The notes under the pieces: model-generated
Seen by the model: the letters and a program-made list of their open reading frames with translations, nothing else
Databases searched by the model: none
Told to the model about the DNA's origin: nothing
Position numbers and translations under genes: made by a program
Source of the DNA: Pyrrhosoma nymphula
Lineage: Eukaryota; Arthropoda; Insecta; Odonata; Coenagrionidae
NCBI GenBank assembly: GCA_963573305.1
Contig: OY754331.1
Span: forward strand, 90,263,434-90,327,433
DNA length: 64,000 nt
Reading direction: 5' to 3'
Shown here: positions 38,401 to 44,186 of the stretch, piece by piece
How the letters are laid out: each line of letters opens with the position of its first letter
Position numbering within the stretch: position 1 is the stretch's first letter

Positions 38401-39163
38401 TGGTTGCATACCAACTTGGGGAATAGTTTAAAAAATTATCATTCAGTCATTTAAACATCCTTTCCACTTCCCAAAAGTATAAAAATAATAATGCTTTTGC
38501 AAAGGGAAACTTCGATTATTAAAAAAAAACTGAAAAATTAATTTTAATATTTTATGAAATTTTACGTCCCTGGGAATTATCTACAAAAAGGCCCACGTCG
38601 CGAACGTGTTAGAGAAGTGAACATCGTAATAAAATGCATGCCTTGTGGGGACCTTTCCAAGCTTTGGATAGATCATTCAAATGTTTGAGAGTGCCTCTTT
38701 TTTACTTTATAAACATTTTTTTACCGTATTAAACCTCTCACAATATTATTGTAAGCAATAACGATCTTTTTAAATTGAGAACTAAAACTCTTGATGGATA
38801 TCCATCATCAAGTTAACCTACGCAACAAGGGTTATTTTCCTGGGACAAATTTGGTTTGGTCCTCCTCCAAACGAACTAAAGAGGTAACCAAAACATGCTA
38901 ACCATAATTATAAGTACTGCATCGCAGCTGAGTATATTTACCTTATTCAGTGATATTTTTCACAAATGGCTATATTTTGCTGTGTATTTGCTTCAGATTG
39001 TGCATCTTTGTTTCATCTATTTTACTTTTTATTTTCAGCTGTCATTACTTCTGCAGTCACTGCTCTCTTGTTGGCAGTGTCCCTGATTGTTGTCCTTGTA
39101 TACTGGTGTAGGCGCCGTGATTCTCCACACTGGTACTATAAGCTTAGCACTGAAGGTCCGTGA
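5394..39163 (+). CDS. Histidine acid phosphatase (prostatic/lysosomal type), 8 coding exons
   Basis: Spliced gene. Coding exons are 5394-5498, 5582-5680, 5835-6074, 6470-6655, 21416-21539, 34006-34223, 36354-36570 and 39039-39163. They total 1314 bp, or 437 residues plus stop, all joining in frame (phases 0,0,0,0,1,0,1). Family members hydrolyse phosphomonoesters at acid pH through a phosphohistidine. Visible landmarks: signal peptide (about 1-23); RHGDR at 38-42 with nucleophile His39; RSTDVDRT at 101-108; SAHDTT at 281-286 with the His283-Asp284 acid/base pair; N-glycosylation sequons at N55, N214 and N329; cysteines 156, 344, 348 and 369; membrane anchor about 398-418; tail 419-437 containing YYKL. 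Length and anchor fit lysosomal acid phosphatase (about 420 residues) better than the secreted venom or prostatic forms. Introns 4 and 5 are packed with transposons but every exon is intact. Substrate is unknown. Confidence 0.93.
5582..5680 (+). CDS. Acid phosphatase exon 2 (RHGDR active site)
   Basis: Residues 36-68, VFRHGDRTPVEPYPNDPY onward to GWGQLTN. Contains the phosphate-binding and nucleophile motif RHGDRTP and the sequon at N55. Acceptor TTTTTCAG ends at 5581; donor GTAAGT starts at 5681. Intron 1 is only 83 bp. Confidence 0.95.
5835..6074 (+). CDS. Acid phosphatase exon 3
   Basis: Residues 69-148, from EGKRQHYNLGQFFRQRYG through RSTDVDRTLMSA to TLPESLDH. Arg101 sits in the conserved RST/SxxxR region that helps bind phosphate in this family. 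Acceptor TTTTTCAG ends at 5834; donor GTGAGT starts at 6075. Confidence 0.95.
6470..6655 (+). CDS. Acid phosphatase exon 4
   Basis: Residues 149-210, VLAGKKPCPRYEEEL through to YLYNTLTIE, matching the helical cap region of the family including the CPR(Y/F) cysteine. The acceptor reads CAAAG, an AAG acceptor rather than CAG. The donor GTAAGA starts at 6656. Confidence 0.9.
6915..7665 (+). repeat. Left long terminal inverted repeat
   Basis: Pairs with 12358-13172 over nearly its whole length with small indels. Shared anchors include CTATTGACAGTAGGAGGCTA-like, CAACACGTGTTG and AAGTTAACTGCATAATAATG segments. Confidence 0.75.
8440..9751 (-). pseudogene. Decayed gene of an unnamed repetitive protein family (probable transposase)
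   Basis: Read from 9751 downwards with frame changes, conserved blocks appear in order. First is a Cys-containing start (KCCDTFAIHK, then PGAKIC). Next is a block with AKKLLNEKGILATPSP and GKQLPNSTVELV, then NSRQMPGAKD. Then NLRDLYVLFKQQYPQEKIGF, and after one extra base near 8815, LRPKWRVIAGASGTQCVCV. Near 8480-8530 comes QWVSTDRGELQSHTTSMDEL. I recognise this order from uncharacterised multi-copy proteins of arthropods and cnidarians (LRPKWCVxAGASGTHxVCVC type), but cannot name the family. Stops and frameshifts show it is inactive. Its position inside long inverted repeats suggests it is the element's own transposition gene. Confidence 0.65.
9793..10627. mobile_element. TTAA-flanked non-autonomous element (piggyBac-like ends)
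   Basis: TTAA at 9793-9796 and 10624-10627 bracket short inverted ends (CCCTTTCG and CGAAAAGG). Next to the right end are three spaced copies of CGACGTTCGT with GCATAT-type neighbours (about 10505-10615), like subterminal transposase-binding repeats. No transposase seen. It lies just upstream of the decayed gene in the long-TIR element. Confidence 0.6.
11036..12128. mobile_element. 1.1-kb foldback element with inverted tandem-repeat arms
   Basis: Two arms (about 11072-11675 and 11676-12130) are near-exact inverted copies meeting at an A/T-rich centre near 11675. Each arm has a unique outer part followed by tandem units of about 155 bp (GGGTTTGCT..., then GTGACCCACTCACACAATTA). The left arm has three units and the right arm two. 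A 12-bp direct repeat, ATAAGTTACTTT, flanks it at 11024-11035 and 12129-12140. No ORF of note. Confidence 0.8.
12358..13172 (-). repeat. Right long terminal inverted repeat
   Basis: Inverted partner of 6915-7665. The outer end contains GATTTGATCTGGAATGACCC, corresponding inversely to GGGTCATTTCATGTCAAATC on the left. Confidence 0.75.
13511..13691 (-). mobile_element. 181-bp hairpin retroposon with 12-bp target duplication
   Basis: Flanked by the exact 12-bp repeat ATGATCTTAATT (13499-13510 and 13692-13703), which rejoins the LINE reading frame when one copy and the insert are removed. Bases 13511-13535 are the exact complement of 13622-13646, and pairing continues inward. The loop, on the minus strand, reads TTGAAAATGGCAATGTTTGC then CGAAACCTAGGTCGG, resembling a degenerate hammerhead core. 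A 12-bp duplication suggests target-primed insertion. Confidence 0.7.
13986..15353. mobile_element. 1.37-kb TIR element (MITE-like) inserted in a LINE
   Basis: TA dinucleotides (13984-13985, 15354-15355) flank ends GTCCAATCAAT and ATTGATTGGAC. Inverted similarity runs about 110 bp on each side, through CACTCCTGAGCACAT and a C7 (left) or G7 (right) run. The interior is AT-rich and non-coding. Insertion splits the LINE C-terminal tail between FWGQASSL and the LQK-AVRIIN block. Confidence 0.75.
15880..18145 (-). pseudogene. Second non-LTR retrotransposon C-terminal remnant, minus strand
   Basis: The minus strand of 18141-17926 encodes LTIPAIYIYCVAVLVKNN and a HGTRY...RITSNN tail. The reading continues, after a 1.84-kb insert, at 16080-15890 with KPMVMGAKIFNSLPDSEVNG. 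This order (LxxLTIPxIYIY, then NTR-like, then G-K-N-LP) is the usual C-terminus of the same kind of LINE as at 13390-15698. The insert is the hAT-like element 16084-17925. Confidence 0.65.
16084..17925. mobile_element. hAT-like non-autonomous element in a LINE
   Basis: The ends TAGGGATGTGCGAGTA and (inverted) TAGGGATATGCGAGTA resemble hAT termini. Subterminal CGAGT-rich blocks (TCAAGTCGAGT, AACTACTCGAC) are repeated in inverted order. Flanking octamers TTTTTTTG (16076-16083) and GTTATTTG (17926-17933) match at 6 of 8 positions. No transposase recognised. The long ORF 17284-17673 has no family signature. Confidence 0.65.
18150..21345 (-). pseudogene. Ty1/copia LTR-retrotransposon pol remnant, interrupted
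   Basis: Minus-strand reading gives a pre-integrase/integrase part near 21300-21160 (VLERVHSDVVGRLNTKSLV). After an insert come YFVTFVDECSRYMSV (about 19235-19190), SRHNDGEYMNGEFQIFC and TPQQNG (integrase core, about 19100-18960). Next is an acidic spacer (18913-18600), then the RT start (SLEWSKAI, ESKWVLL) and AYLHSHLKDEVYLEQPPGFE near 18265-18195. Many stops. No LTRs were located. It ends about 70 bp before acid phosphatase exon 5. Confidence 0.75.
19250..21154. mobile_element. 1.9-kb TIR element inside the copia remnant
   Basis: Inverted ends CAGTCA...TGACTG. Just inside, CCGGACAAAAT (19270) pairs with ATTTTGTCTGG (ending 21133), and the pairing continues about 50 bp to TAGTTTAGGGC. The right side carries a short tandem doubling of the CCCTAAACTACTCACATGT unit (21060-21100). 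Interior non-coding as far as I can see. Target duplication not evident. Confidence 0.6.
21416..21539 (+). CDS. Acid phosphatase exon 5
   Basis: Residues 211-251 plus one base of 252, KRYNFTLPDWT through to LQRLKM. The NFTLP segment with its sequon is typical of the family. Acceptor TTTTTTAG ends at 21415; donor GTACGT starts at 21540. A copia remnant ends only about 70 bp upstream. Confidence 0.93.
21703..23115 (-). pseudogene. piggyBac transposase remnant 1 (intron 5)
   Basis: A TTAACCCCTTCCCTGACGG end lies at about 21706. On the minus strand, 23115-22260 decodes with frameshifts into piggyBac-like order: an acidic start (SESEGTAEPSQEAEWEEM), NSSMNFDLVPDCGSL, then LEKNFKALHTPEMDVTL, and LSESRTGYVW near 22390. 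This parallels the VDE...KGRLSWRQY...CES.TGYVW region of the family. The second terminal repeat was not found. Confidence 0.5.
23116..24842. other. Intronic sequence, unassigned
   Basis: No confident similarity. The minus-strand ORF at 24019-24525 is long (168 codons) and relatively GC-rich, and recalls repetitive sequence seen elsewhere, but I cannot identify it. Confidence 0.3.
25917..27284. mobile_element. 1.37-kb Tigger-like MITE nested in Tigger
   Basis: Inverted ends CAGTGTGTCCTCGTTTAACG are identical for more than 20 bp on both sides, flanked by TA (25915-25916 and 27285-27286). AACGTTAAAC/GTTTAACGTT motifs repeat inside both ends. No transposase recognised. It is the innermost of three nested insertions. 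Confidence 0.82.
27285..28909. other. Tigger internal sequence, no coding seen
   Basis: AT-rich DNA between the nested MITE and the transposase remnant. No domain recognised. Confidence 0.4.
28910..29580 (+). pseudogene. Tigger transposase remnant (CENP-B-like), core deleted
   Basis: From Met at 28910 it reads KLAKEYDVG...TIRDIIKNKSKLMKF, the psq-type helix-turn-helix. Then come KRKTMKRSTFQDSDFAMLLW and GWLTRFKQRRGIREIDIQGE, the CENP-B-type DNA-binding domain. An in-frame stop lies in the first part. Near 29405-29430 the reading jumps frame to VETLLDYMRQNDFDYCDVIS and ends KITCYFRDSK, the usual C-terminal tail. The DDE catalytic centre is absent. Confidence 0.8.
30200..32192 (-). pseudogene. 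piggyBac transposase remnant 2
   Basis: Minus-strand order: an acidic start (32192-31875); a middle (31581-31363) with GRCAQQYIIREKPGPTAYAK; the block SIDEQLFPRRARCHFIQFMQ near 31080-31020; SKPGKYRQKFWMAVEKDNKY after it; and a C-terminal Cys region SANKCNICSNVVC near 30250. SIDEQLFP...KPGKY is a piggyBac hallmark (first catalytic Asp). Several stops and frameshifts. It is the gene of the 24843-32800 element; the Tigger sits on its 3' side. Confidence 0.75.
32801..34005. other. Rest of intron 5, unassigned
   Basis: AT-rich. Short minus-strand ORFs at 33264-33473 and 32844-33089 may be one decayed reading but carry no motif I can name. Confidence 0.3.
34006..34223 (+). CDS. Acid phosphatase exon 6 (HD catalytic motif)
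   Basis: Residues 252-324, from GPLVGEMMNHFLKKK through YSAHDTTIANLLMTLGV to DDYYVS. Contains the catalytic His283-Asp284 pair. Acceptor TTTACAG ends at 34005; donor GTATGT starts at 34224. Confidence 0.95.
34224..35869. other. Intron 6, mostly unassigned
   Basis: A single Tigger-type end, CAGTGAGCTCTTGATTAT, starts at 34444 with no partner found. An 86-codon plus ORF at 35564-35824 has no recognised domain. Confidence 0.3.
35870..36130 (+). pseudogene. Probable mariner transposase C-terminal scrap
   Basis: The plus strand near 35915-35945 reads LLYSPDLAYY, like the mariner PPYSPDLAP box that carries the third catalytic Asp. A decayed tail follows. Stops and frameshifts throughout. Only one strong motif supports the call. 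Confidence 0.4.
36354..36570 (+). CDS. Acid phosphatase exon 7
   Basis: Residues 325-396 plus one base. Starts LLYKNGT and includes PGCLQHCPLDRFVEL and VPVDWKSEC, matching the cysteine-bearing C-terminal part of the ectodomain. Acceptor TTCCTCAG ends at 36353; donor GTGAGA starts at 36571. An internal GTGAGT near 36481 is not used, because reading through keeps the frame to exon 8. Confidence 0.92.
36700..37590 (-). pseudogene. LINE-like reverse transcriptase C-terminal remnant (intron 7)
   Basis: The minus strand of 37581-37360 reads KKTKLIMLKDKEREVIKAGG...KLECVEQF, matching the KTKVM...G..LE.VE.F.YLG block after the RT core. The minus strand of about 36960-36720 reads ENRLQAFEMWA and VMRGNGMPKPMIEI. 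This matches the RRLEAFEMW...GH+LR.....+ tail of endonuclease-RT LINEs. Stops and frameshifts present. The plus-strand ORF at 36673-37155 is its shadow. Confidence 0.6.
37600..39038. other. Rest of intron 7, unassigned
   Basis: Contains a 96-codon plus-strand ORF, 37618-37908 (starts MTSKASFTRQNRPAGSPAIV), without a recognised domain. Nothing else supported. Confidence 0.3.
39039..39163 (+). CDS. Acid phosphatase exon 8 (membrane anchor, tail, stop)
   Basis: Residues 397-437 and TGA. Encodes a hydrophobic span (AVTALLLAVSLIVVLVYW) followed by CRRRDSPHWYYKLSTEGP. Acceptor ATTTTCAG ends at 39038. The basic residues after the span fit type I topology. YYKL fits the YxxPhi sorting pattern. No convincing polyadenylation signal was found close by. 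Confidence 0.9.
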
Positions 39164-41124
39164 TATTTGCAACTCTTAAGGCGCCATGTTACTTCATTTT
39201 TTAGTCAGTAGACCAGATTGCATTTTACATTTTTTTTATTGGTTGTTTTGTGTCAGACTTAGATTCTCAAATCTTAATCTTTGCCATCGTGCTTTGTGAT
39301 TTTTCATGATATTCATGACTTACAATCACATATTTCTTGTGACATTGGCAGAACTTTGGTATATTTTGGTGACAAATTGAAGCCTAATGATTATATAAGG
39401 CTCGAGGTTTCCAAAATATTCTGCTCATAAGTATTATTTTTTTGTAAGGTAATTGTACCAGTTTTTCAAATTTTCAGTTGACTTAGATGGATTTTTGCTG
39501 CATTCAGTAAAACTTTCAATTATGTCCAGGGAATCTTTTTTGTTGGGAGAGTGTTTGTGTTGTGGTATTTTTTATATCATGGAATAACCTGATCTAGGGT
39601 TTCAATTACCTTAACGTATTTAAGACTTGAGCTCTTTATTTTTGGTGTATTTTTTTGTTGAAATATGTACTTATTCTTAGATGTTATTGTGGACTCACAT
39701 TCCATTTTTGACAAGTTTTTCTCTGGAGCTTTCACTGTGTGATATATGTTGATTTTCACCATGATTCTGGTCCACTGACTGTCAGGACAGAATAACTTCC
39801 TCCAAACGTGATTTTCTTCCTGAATCTCTGAAGGACCGATTTTTGAACAAATGTCAACAGACGTCCGGGTGTTAATGTGGAATAATTTGAAGGAAGTGGA
39901 TGCTGTAGCAGATGTTGCTGCAGCTCACTGTATCTGAAATATATTGACATTATCTTACATCCTGAATTTTATTTTTAAACCAAACCTATAATCATACATT
40001 TAACTGTGAAATTTTTAGTCAGGAAGTACAAGTATAAGTTTATTAGGGTAAATAACAAATTTAGTATCAGTGGTATGAAATTGGCCACCTTAGTGTAAGT
40101 CTTGATGGTCCAAATTTAAGAGGACATCAAATACTAGATGGGTAAGATTTTTCAACTATAAATTTTGGAATATAAATTCTTAGGAGCGATTGGAGAAGTA
40201 TATCAAAAATATTAGTGTGGCCTTCTTCAGACATGAGTGCTTGCGAGAAAAAGGTGACCGTCACATGGTTAAGAATGGGGAATTATGCCTTGATTCACTG
40301 GTGTCACCCCAGGAAGGAGATACTCATACCTCCATGTAATGGTGGAAACTCTCCTGTGAGTGTGAGACATCTCTTGATGGAGTATAATAGATATACCGTG
40401 TGTCTTCGAGTATAAGTTAATTTGAGTATAAGTCTTCCTTTTGGGCCAAAATATCGACTGGAATCCTTGACTCGTGTGCAAGTCCAGGTGAAAAAAATTA
40501 ATCTCCTTATGTCATGATTATAAAAGAAAACTATTTAAGGCACATGGATGAGTTTTGCAGCAAAGAGCATCTAACATTGGAAAACAGGAGACAAAATTTC
40601 AGTAATGTAACAATAATATCTTTAGCTCCTACAAAATTGGTGGTGTAGATGGCTACAGCTTCTTTCAACATTATTGTCAGCATTTTTTATGTGATGAGGC
40701 AGTAATGTAATCATCATCATCTTGATTGAGGGTATCATCATCTTCGGCACCATCAGTCTAGTGTTGACACCGGATACAGTTGGTAGCGCTGGAGAAAAAA
40801 ATGATTGGTTGGTGATGAGAGACGTGATGTACGCTTATGGTGTAAAATGTTGCCATTTTCATGTAGCTGTGGAAAGATGAATATTTGCTGTAAGAAAAGG
40901 ACATTTCCAAATGCCCATAACTCATAAAGGAGGATATAAAACGAGAATCATGAAGCTAGTGGCGAGTATTAACTGGCTCAGTTGGCTGTCTGAATGTGTG
41001 GTTTATCAGGAAGCATAAAAGCTGGGAGATTCCAGATTTTGCAATGAGGAACATGTTTTATTGTGACATTTTCTTCTCATTATTAGGTTCAATCTTCAGA
41101 GTATATTTTCATTTTTCTCCAAGT
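39164..41124. other. 3' flank of the acid phosphatase gene
   Basis: Probably includes the 3' UTR. No clear AATAAA close to the stop. Near 40399 the run ACCGTGTGTCTTCGAGTATA resembles a transposon end, but no inverted partner was found. Confidence 0.3.
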
Positions 41125-42209
41125 TACCGTATAAACGCGTGTAAGAGGCGCACCCCTCTTTTTATGCGTCGAAGTTGAAGAAAAAATTTTGAATTTCTTT
41201 TTTCTATCGCGAGGTTTTGCGGGCCTAACTGCGAACTTTCGGCCATTTTCAAAGCCTTCCGCTTGCAATATTCTCTTATAATTTACACGGCATTTTTCAT
41301 AGGCATATATAGACCCCGGAGGTAAGTATTCACTTGGATCTTAGGTTTCCGCGGCGTTTCTCCATATTGGTAACGGCTTTCGGGCGTTCCTCAACAAGAC
41401 AATGCGGAGGAACGCCCGCGTGCCCGAACGCCACGTCACCCTTTATGCCACTATTTACCGAGTCCAAATGACTCATGCACAGAGAAAAGACAACTGGTTT
41501 TCCCCCGCAGTAAATGCTTGTACATAGTAGACTCCCTTGCGCACCTTACGGATAGCCCTCTGACTGGGCAACAGCGTGCGCCTCTCCCTTTTTCTTCCGT
41601 GCATGCTCCTGGCAGTTGAATGCGCTCTTTTTCCAAAATAAATGTTGATCGATATTGGTTAACCAACGAATTCCTTTAAGATTTTATAAGTGGATTCATG
41701 ATGATGAACTCGAGAGCTTGAAGAAGGTGTAAACGGCGGTTTTCAGGGATGCGCGGAACGGAAAATAACGGATCCGTGCATTTGCATCTATAACTAAAAT
41801 ACTAATGCATTAATTAATATGAAACTTTGTATAGCTGTTAGGAAAGATCTTTGCTACAATATTGGTAAAGGAAATTTCGATATCTTGATCCGTATTGTTA
41901 TTATGAAGCCGTAAATGCGATGCAACCGTCCGGTACCTGGGAAAATGCGCTAAAATTTGGTTTTTAAGCACACACTGAAATCGATATAAACGGTAAAATG
42001 TTTTTTACACCATCAATAAATGCAGAAATAAACAAGCTTTAATTTGATGTACTTCATTTTAAAATCGATTGAGCCATCTATGAGATATTAGCCTTCAAAC
42101 TCGGGTGACAGAATTTTGCAACGGACAGATTCGTGTAAGAGGCGCACCCTCATTTTCGGCTGCGATTTCTGGGAAAAAAGGTGCGCCTCTTACACGAGTT
42201 TATGCGGTA
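41125..42209. mobile_element. 1.1-kb TIR element with an extra internal end motif
   Basis: Bases 41125-41154 and 42180-42209 are inverted repeats (30 bp, two mismatches) beginning TACCG and ending in GTAAGAGGCGCACC. A third copy of the 17-bp core CGTGTAAGAGGCGCACC at 42132-42148 forms a perfect hairpin with 42180-42196. No coding content recognised. The left end lies outside the 2.78-kb duplication, so only the right part is repeated at 44187-44988. Confidence 0.7.
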
Positions 42210-42560
42210 TTTTCACTATTGGCATGTGAAAAAATATGCAACGTGTCAATCAGTATATTTACGGTCCTAAGGTTGCTCGTAGCTAATAGTTGAATCCTAA
42301 TGTTTTCAGGTTGTTTTTGTGATATTTGTACAATACAGCTGGCTTTGTGGAAGGTTTGCCACTAAGCAGAAGTACCAAGTGTGTTTGGCTGTGATAGGTC
42401 CTAGTAATATGTAATATAAATCTAATGCATTTCTTGGTGAATATTCTCAACATTATTTTGTGGATCCACAAATTATATTACATAGATCCACATGTTTAAG
42501 TAAATCAACTTCACACAATATCTGTTAAACAAATGTAAACCATCAACAAGGGAGTAGATT

Positions 42561-42862
42561 GGTATTCAGGCTTTTGGTTCTGCTATTAAACTATCATGTA
42601 TAATAGATATAATAATAAAATTTAATAATATTTCGGTCTCGAAAATAATAATATTTCGGTCTCGAAATTAAGTTTTTTACTTCTCAAAATCATCAACTGC
42701 TGGAATTGTTTATTTACTTTTTGAAAAAAGACCATTGTTGTTCTTAAAGCCCGATGAAGCCGGCAGCATAGCACGGCAAAACTGTTGCATAATATTAAAT
42801 AATTTAATCGCAGAACCAAAAGCCTGAATACCATAAACATGAGCTGCGAAAATCTAAAAAAA
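42561..42862 (+). mobile_element. 302-bp hairpin retroposon with A-tail and 13-bp target duplication
   Basis: Flanked by AAGGGAGTAGATT at 42548-42560 and 42863-42875. The insert begins GGTATTCAGGCTTTTGGTTC and ends in a run of A. Its first 23 bp are exactly complementary to 42810-42832. The centre reads CCGATGAAGCCGGCAGCATA then GCACGGCAAAAC, a degenerate hammerhead-like arrangement similar to the insert at 13511-13691. Duplicated at 45340-45641. Inside is a near-exact doubling of AATAATATTTCGGTCTCGAA (42624-42665). Confidence 0.7.
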
Positions 42863-43721
42863 AAGGGAGTAGATTTTTGAAGAAACTTTTACAACAGAAA
42901 ATGCTTACAATGCATTCTGATTGTTTCAATCAAGGACACCTTTGAGTACTATTAAATTACGTATGTCATCTACTTTACCCTTTTAGGAGCCATTATTTCT
43001 CAAATAGAAATCTCATATTGAGTTTTACATTCATGGTTTGTGTAGTTTCAGGAATTGTGGCAACACCAGAAAAAAAATAATATCAAAAAACCAATAAGTG
43101 AAGCAGGGTTATCAAACTATTGAATGTCATCACCCATAAAATCAGTCAACTACGGTAAACCTTAACATTGCAACATTAACAAGGTTAAGTTCCTTGAGAT
43201 TGTCGAATCTTGTAAAATTGTCCTTTTTTTTTTTTTTGAAAAAATATAAAATGGGGAATGCAGAGTTTCGTTCATCAATGGCATCACTTGATGTTAAATT
43301 CGGTGGAAAATTTTGTAATATTTTAATTACCCTGCCAGCGGATAATAATTTCATAATTAAGGGCCTGAGAGTCAAAGTAATACAAGTAACATAAACACAA
43401 AAAACGATTAACTGCATATATTCTAAGTTGGTACTGTCGGGTACCGTCAGGTAGCTACAGGAAAAGGAATACAAATGTTCGAATGTATGATGCTGTGATC
43501 TAGCCGCAGAACACTTAAGCTACTTTGCATATTGTAATATAATACCAGAATAAAGTGATACAGGTGACACTGGATGATGTTTGTTACCTGTATTACATAC
43601 TTAGACTCTCAGGCCCTCAATTGTATGTTCTTAAGCAAAGATGTTTCCATTTTTCTTAAAAGAAAATTTATGCAGTTTCATCAAAATTACATTTTATATT
43701 AAGATCTTTTCTTAAAATCAT

Positions 43722-44186
43722 TTAACACGTTCCCTGCCGCATTGGTCATAATGACCGAAACAGGCCTGATCCGTTTGCCCCGCATCGGTCATTATGACCG
43801 AAATCTGGATCATCGTTTTCGCCGCTCATAGCATGCCGTCGGCCAAGAGTGGGGTGATGCCCCACATATGGCATGACCGACACAGCGTGGGCGATTTAAT
43901 GCACGTAAAAACTTTTTTCTGTTTTTGTTTTTTCTTTTTTTTTATATGCAACTTCCTTTTTTTTAGCAGAATGCTCATGTATAAAACACACACAAATGGT
44001 AAAAATAAAAATAAAAAATATTGTTCAATGAAGATAATATACAATGAATTAAAAGTTTTATTTTATCTAATAATATTATATTTAACACAATTATGGAAAA
44101 ACATGACAAGAATCAGTTATTTCAGTGCGTGATATTGAAGCAGTTGAGGCACATCATTGGCTGCTGTGGACATCCTGAACAATAAG
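43722..44186 (-). mobile_element. piggyBac end plus truncated gene tail (copy 1)
   Basis: TTAACACGTTCCCTGCCG begins at 43722. Two near-palindromic GGTCATWATGACC motifs (43748 and 43785) follow as subterminal repeats. The segment then runs into the piggyBac 3' region, cut at 44186 by the duplication boundary. The gene body exists only beyond copy 2. Confidence 0.7.

Larger units (their letters stand above)
41408..44186 (+). repeat. 2.78-kb tandem duplication, copy 1
   Basis: Unit runs from AGGAACGCCCGCGTG to CATCCTGAACAATAAG, directly followed by copy 2 with a 2779-bp period. The only differences noticed are one T in a poly-T run (about 43225 vs 46005) and C/T near 44102 vs 46880. It contains the right part of the TIR element, the SINE-like insert, and a piggyBac end with its 3' tail. 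Confidence 0.95.

Noticed and set aside
42105..42293. Paired identical ORFs in the two copies of the 2.78-kb duplication (also 44884-45072 and others)
   Set aside because: Identity comes from the duplication itself; the ORFs are short, cross element boundaries and show no protein motif.
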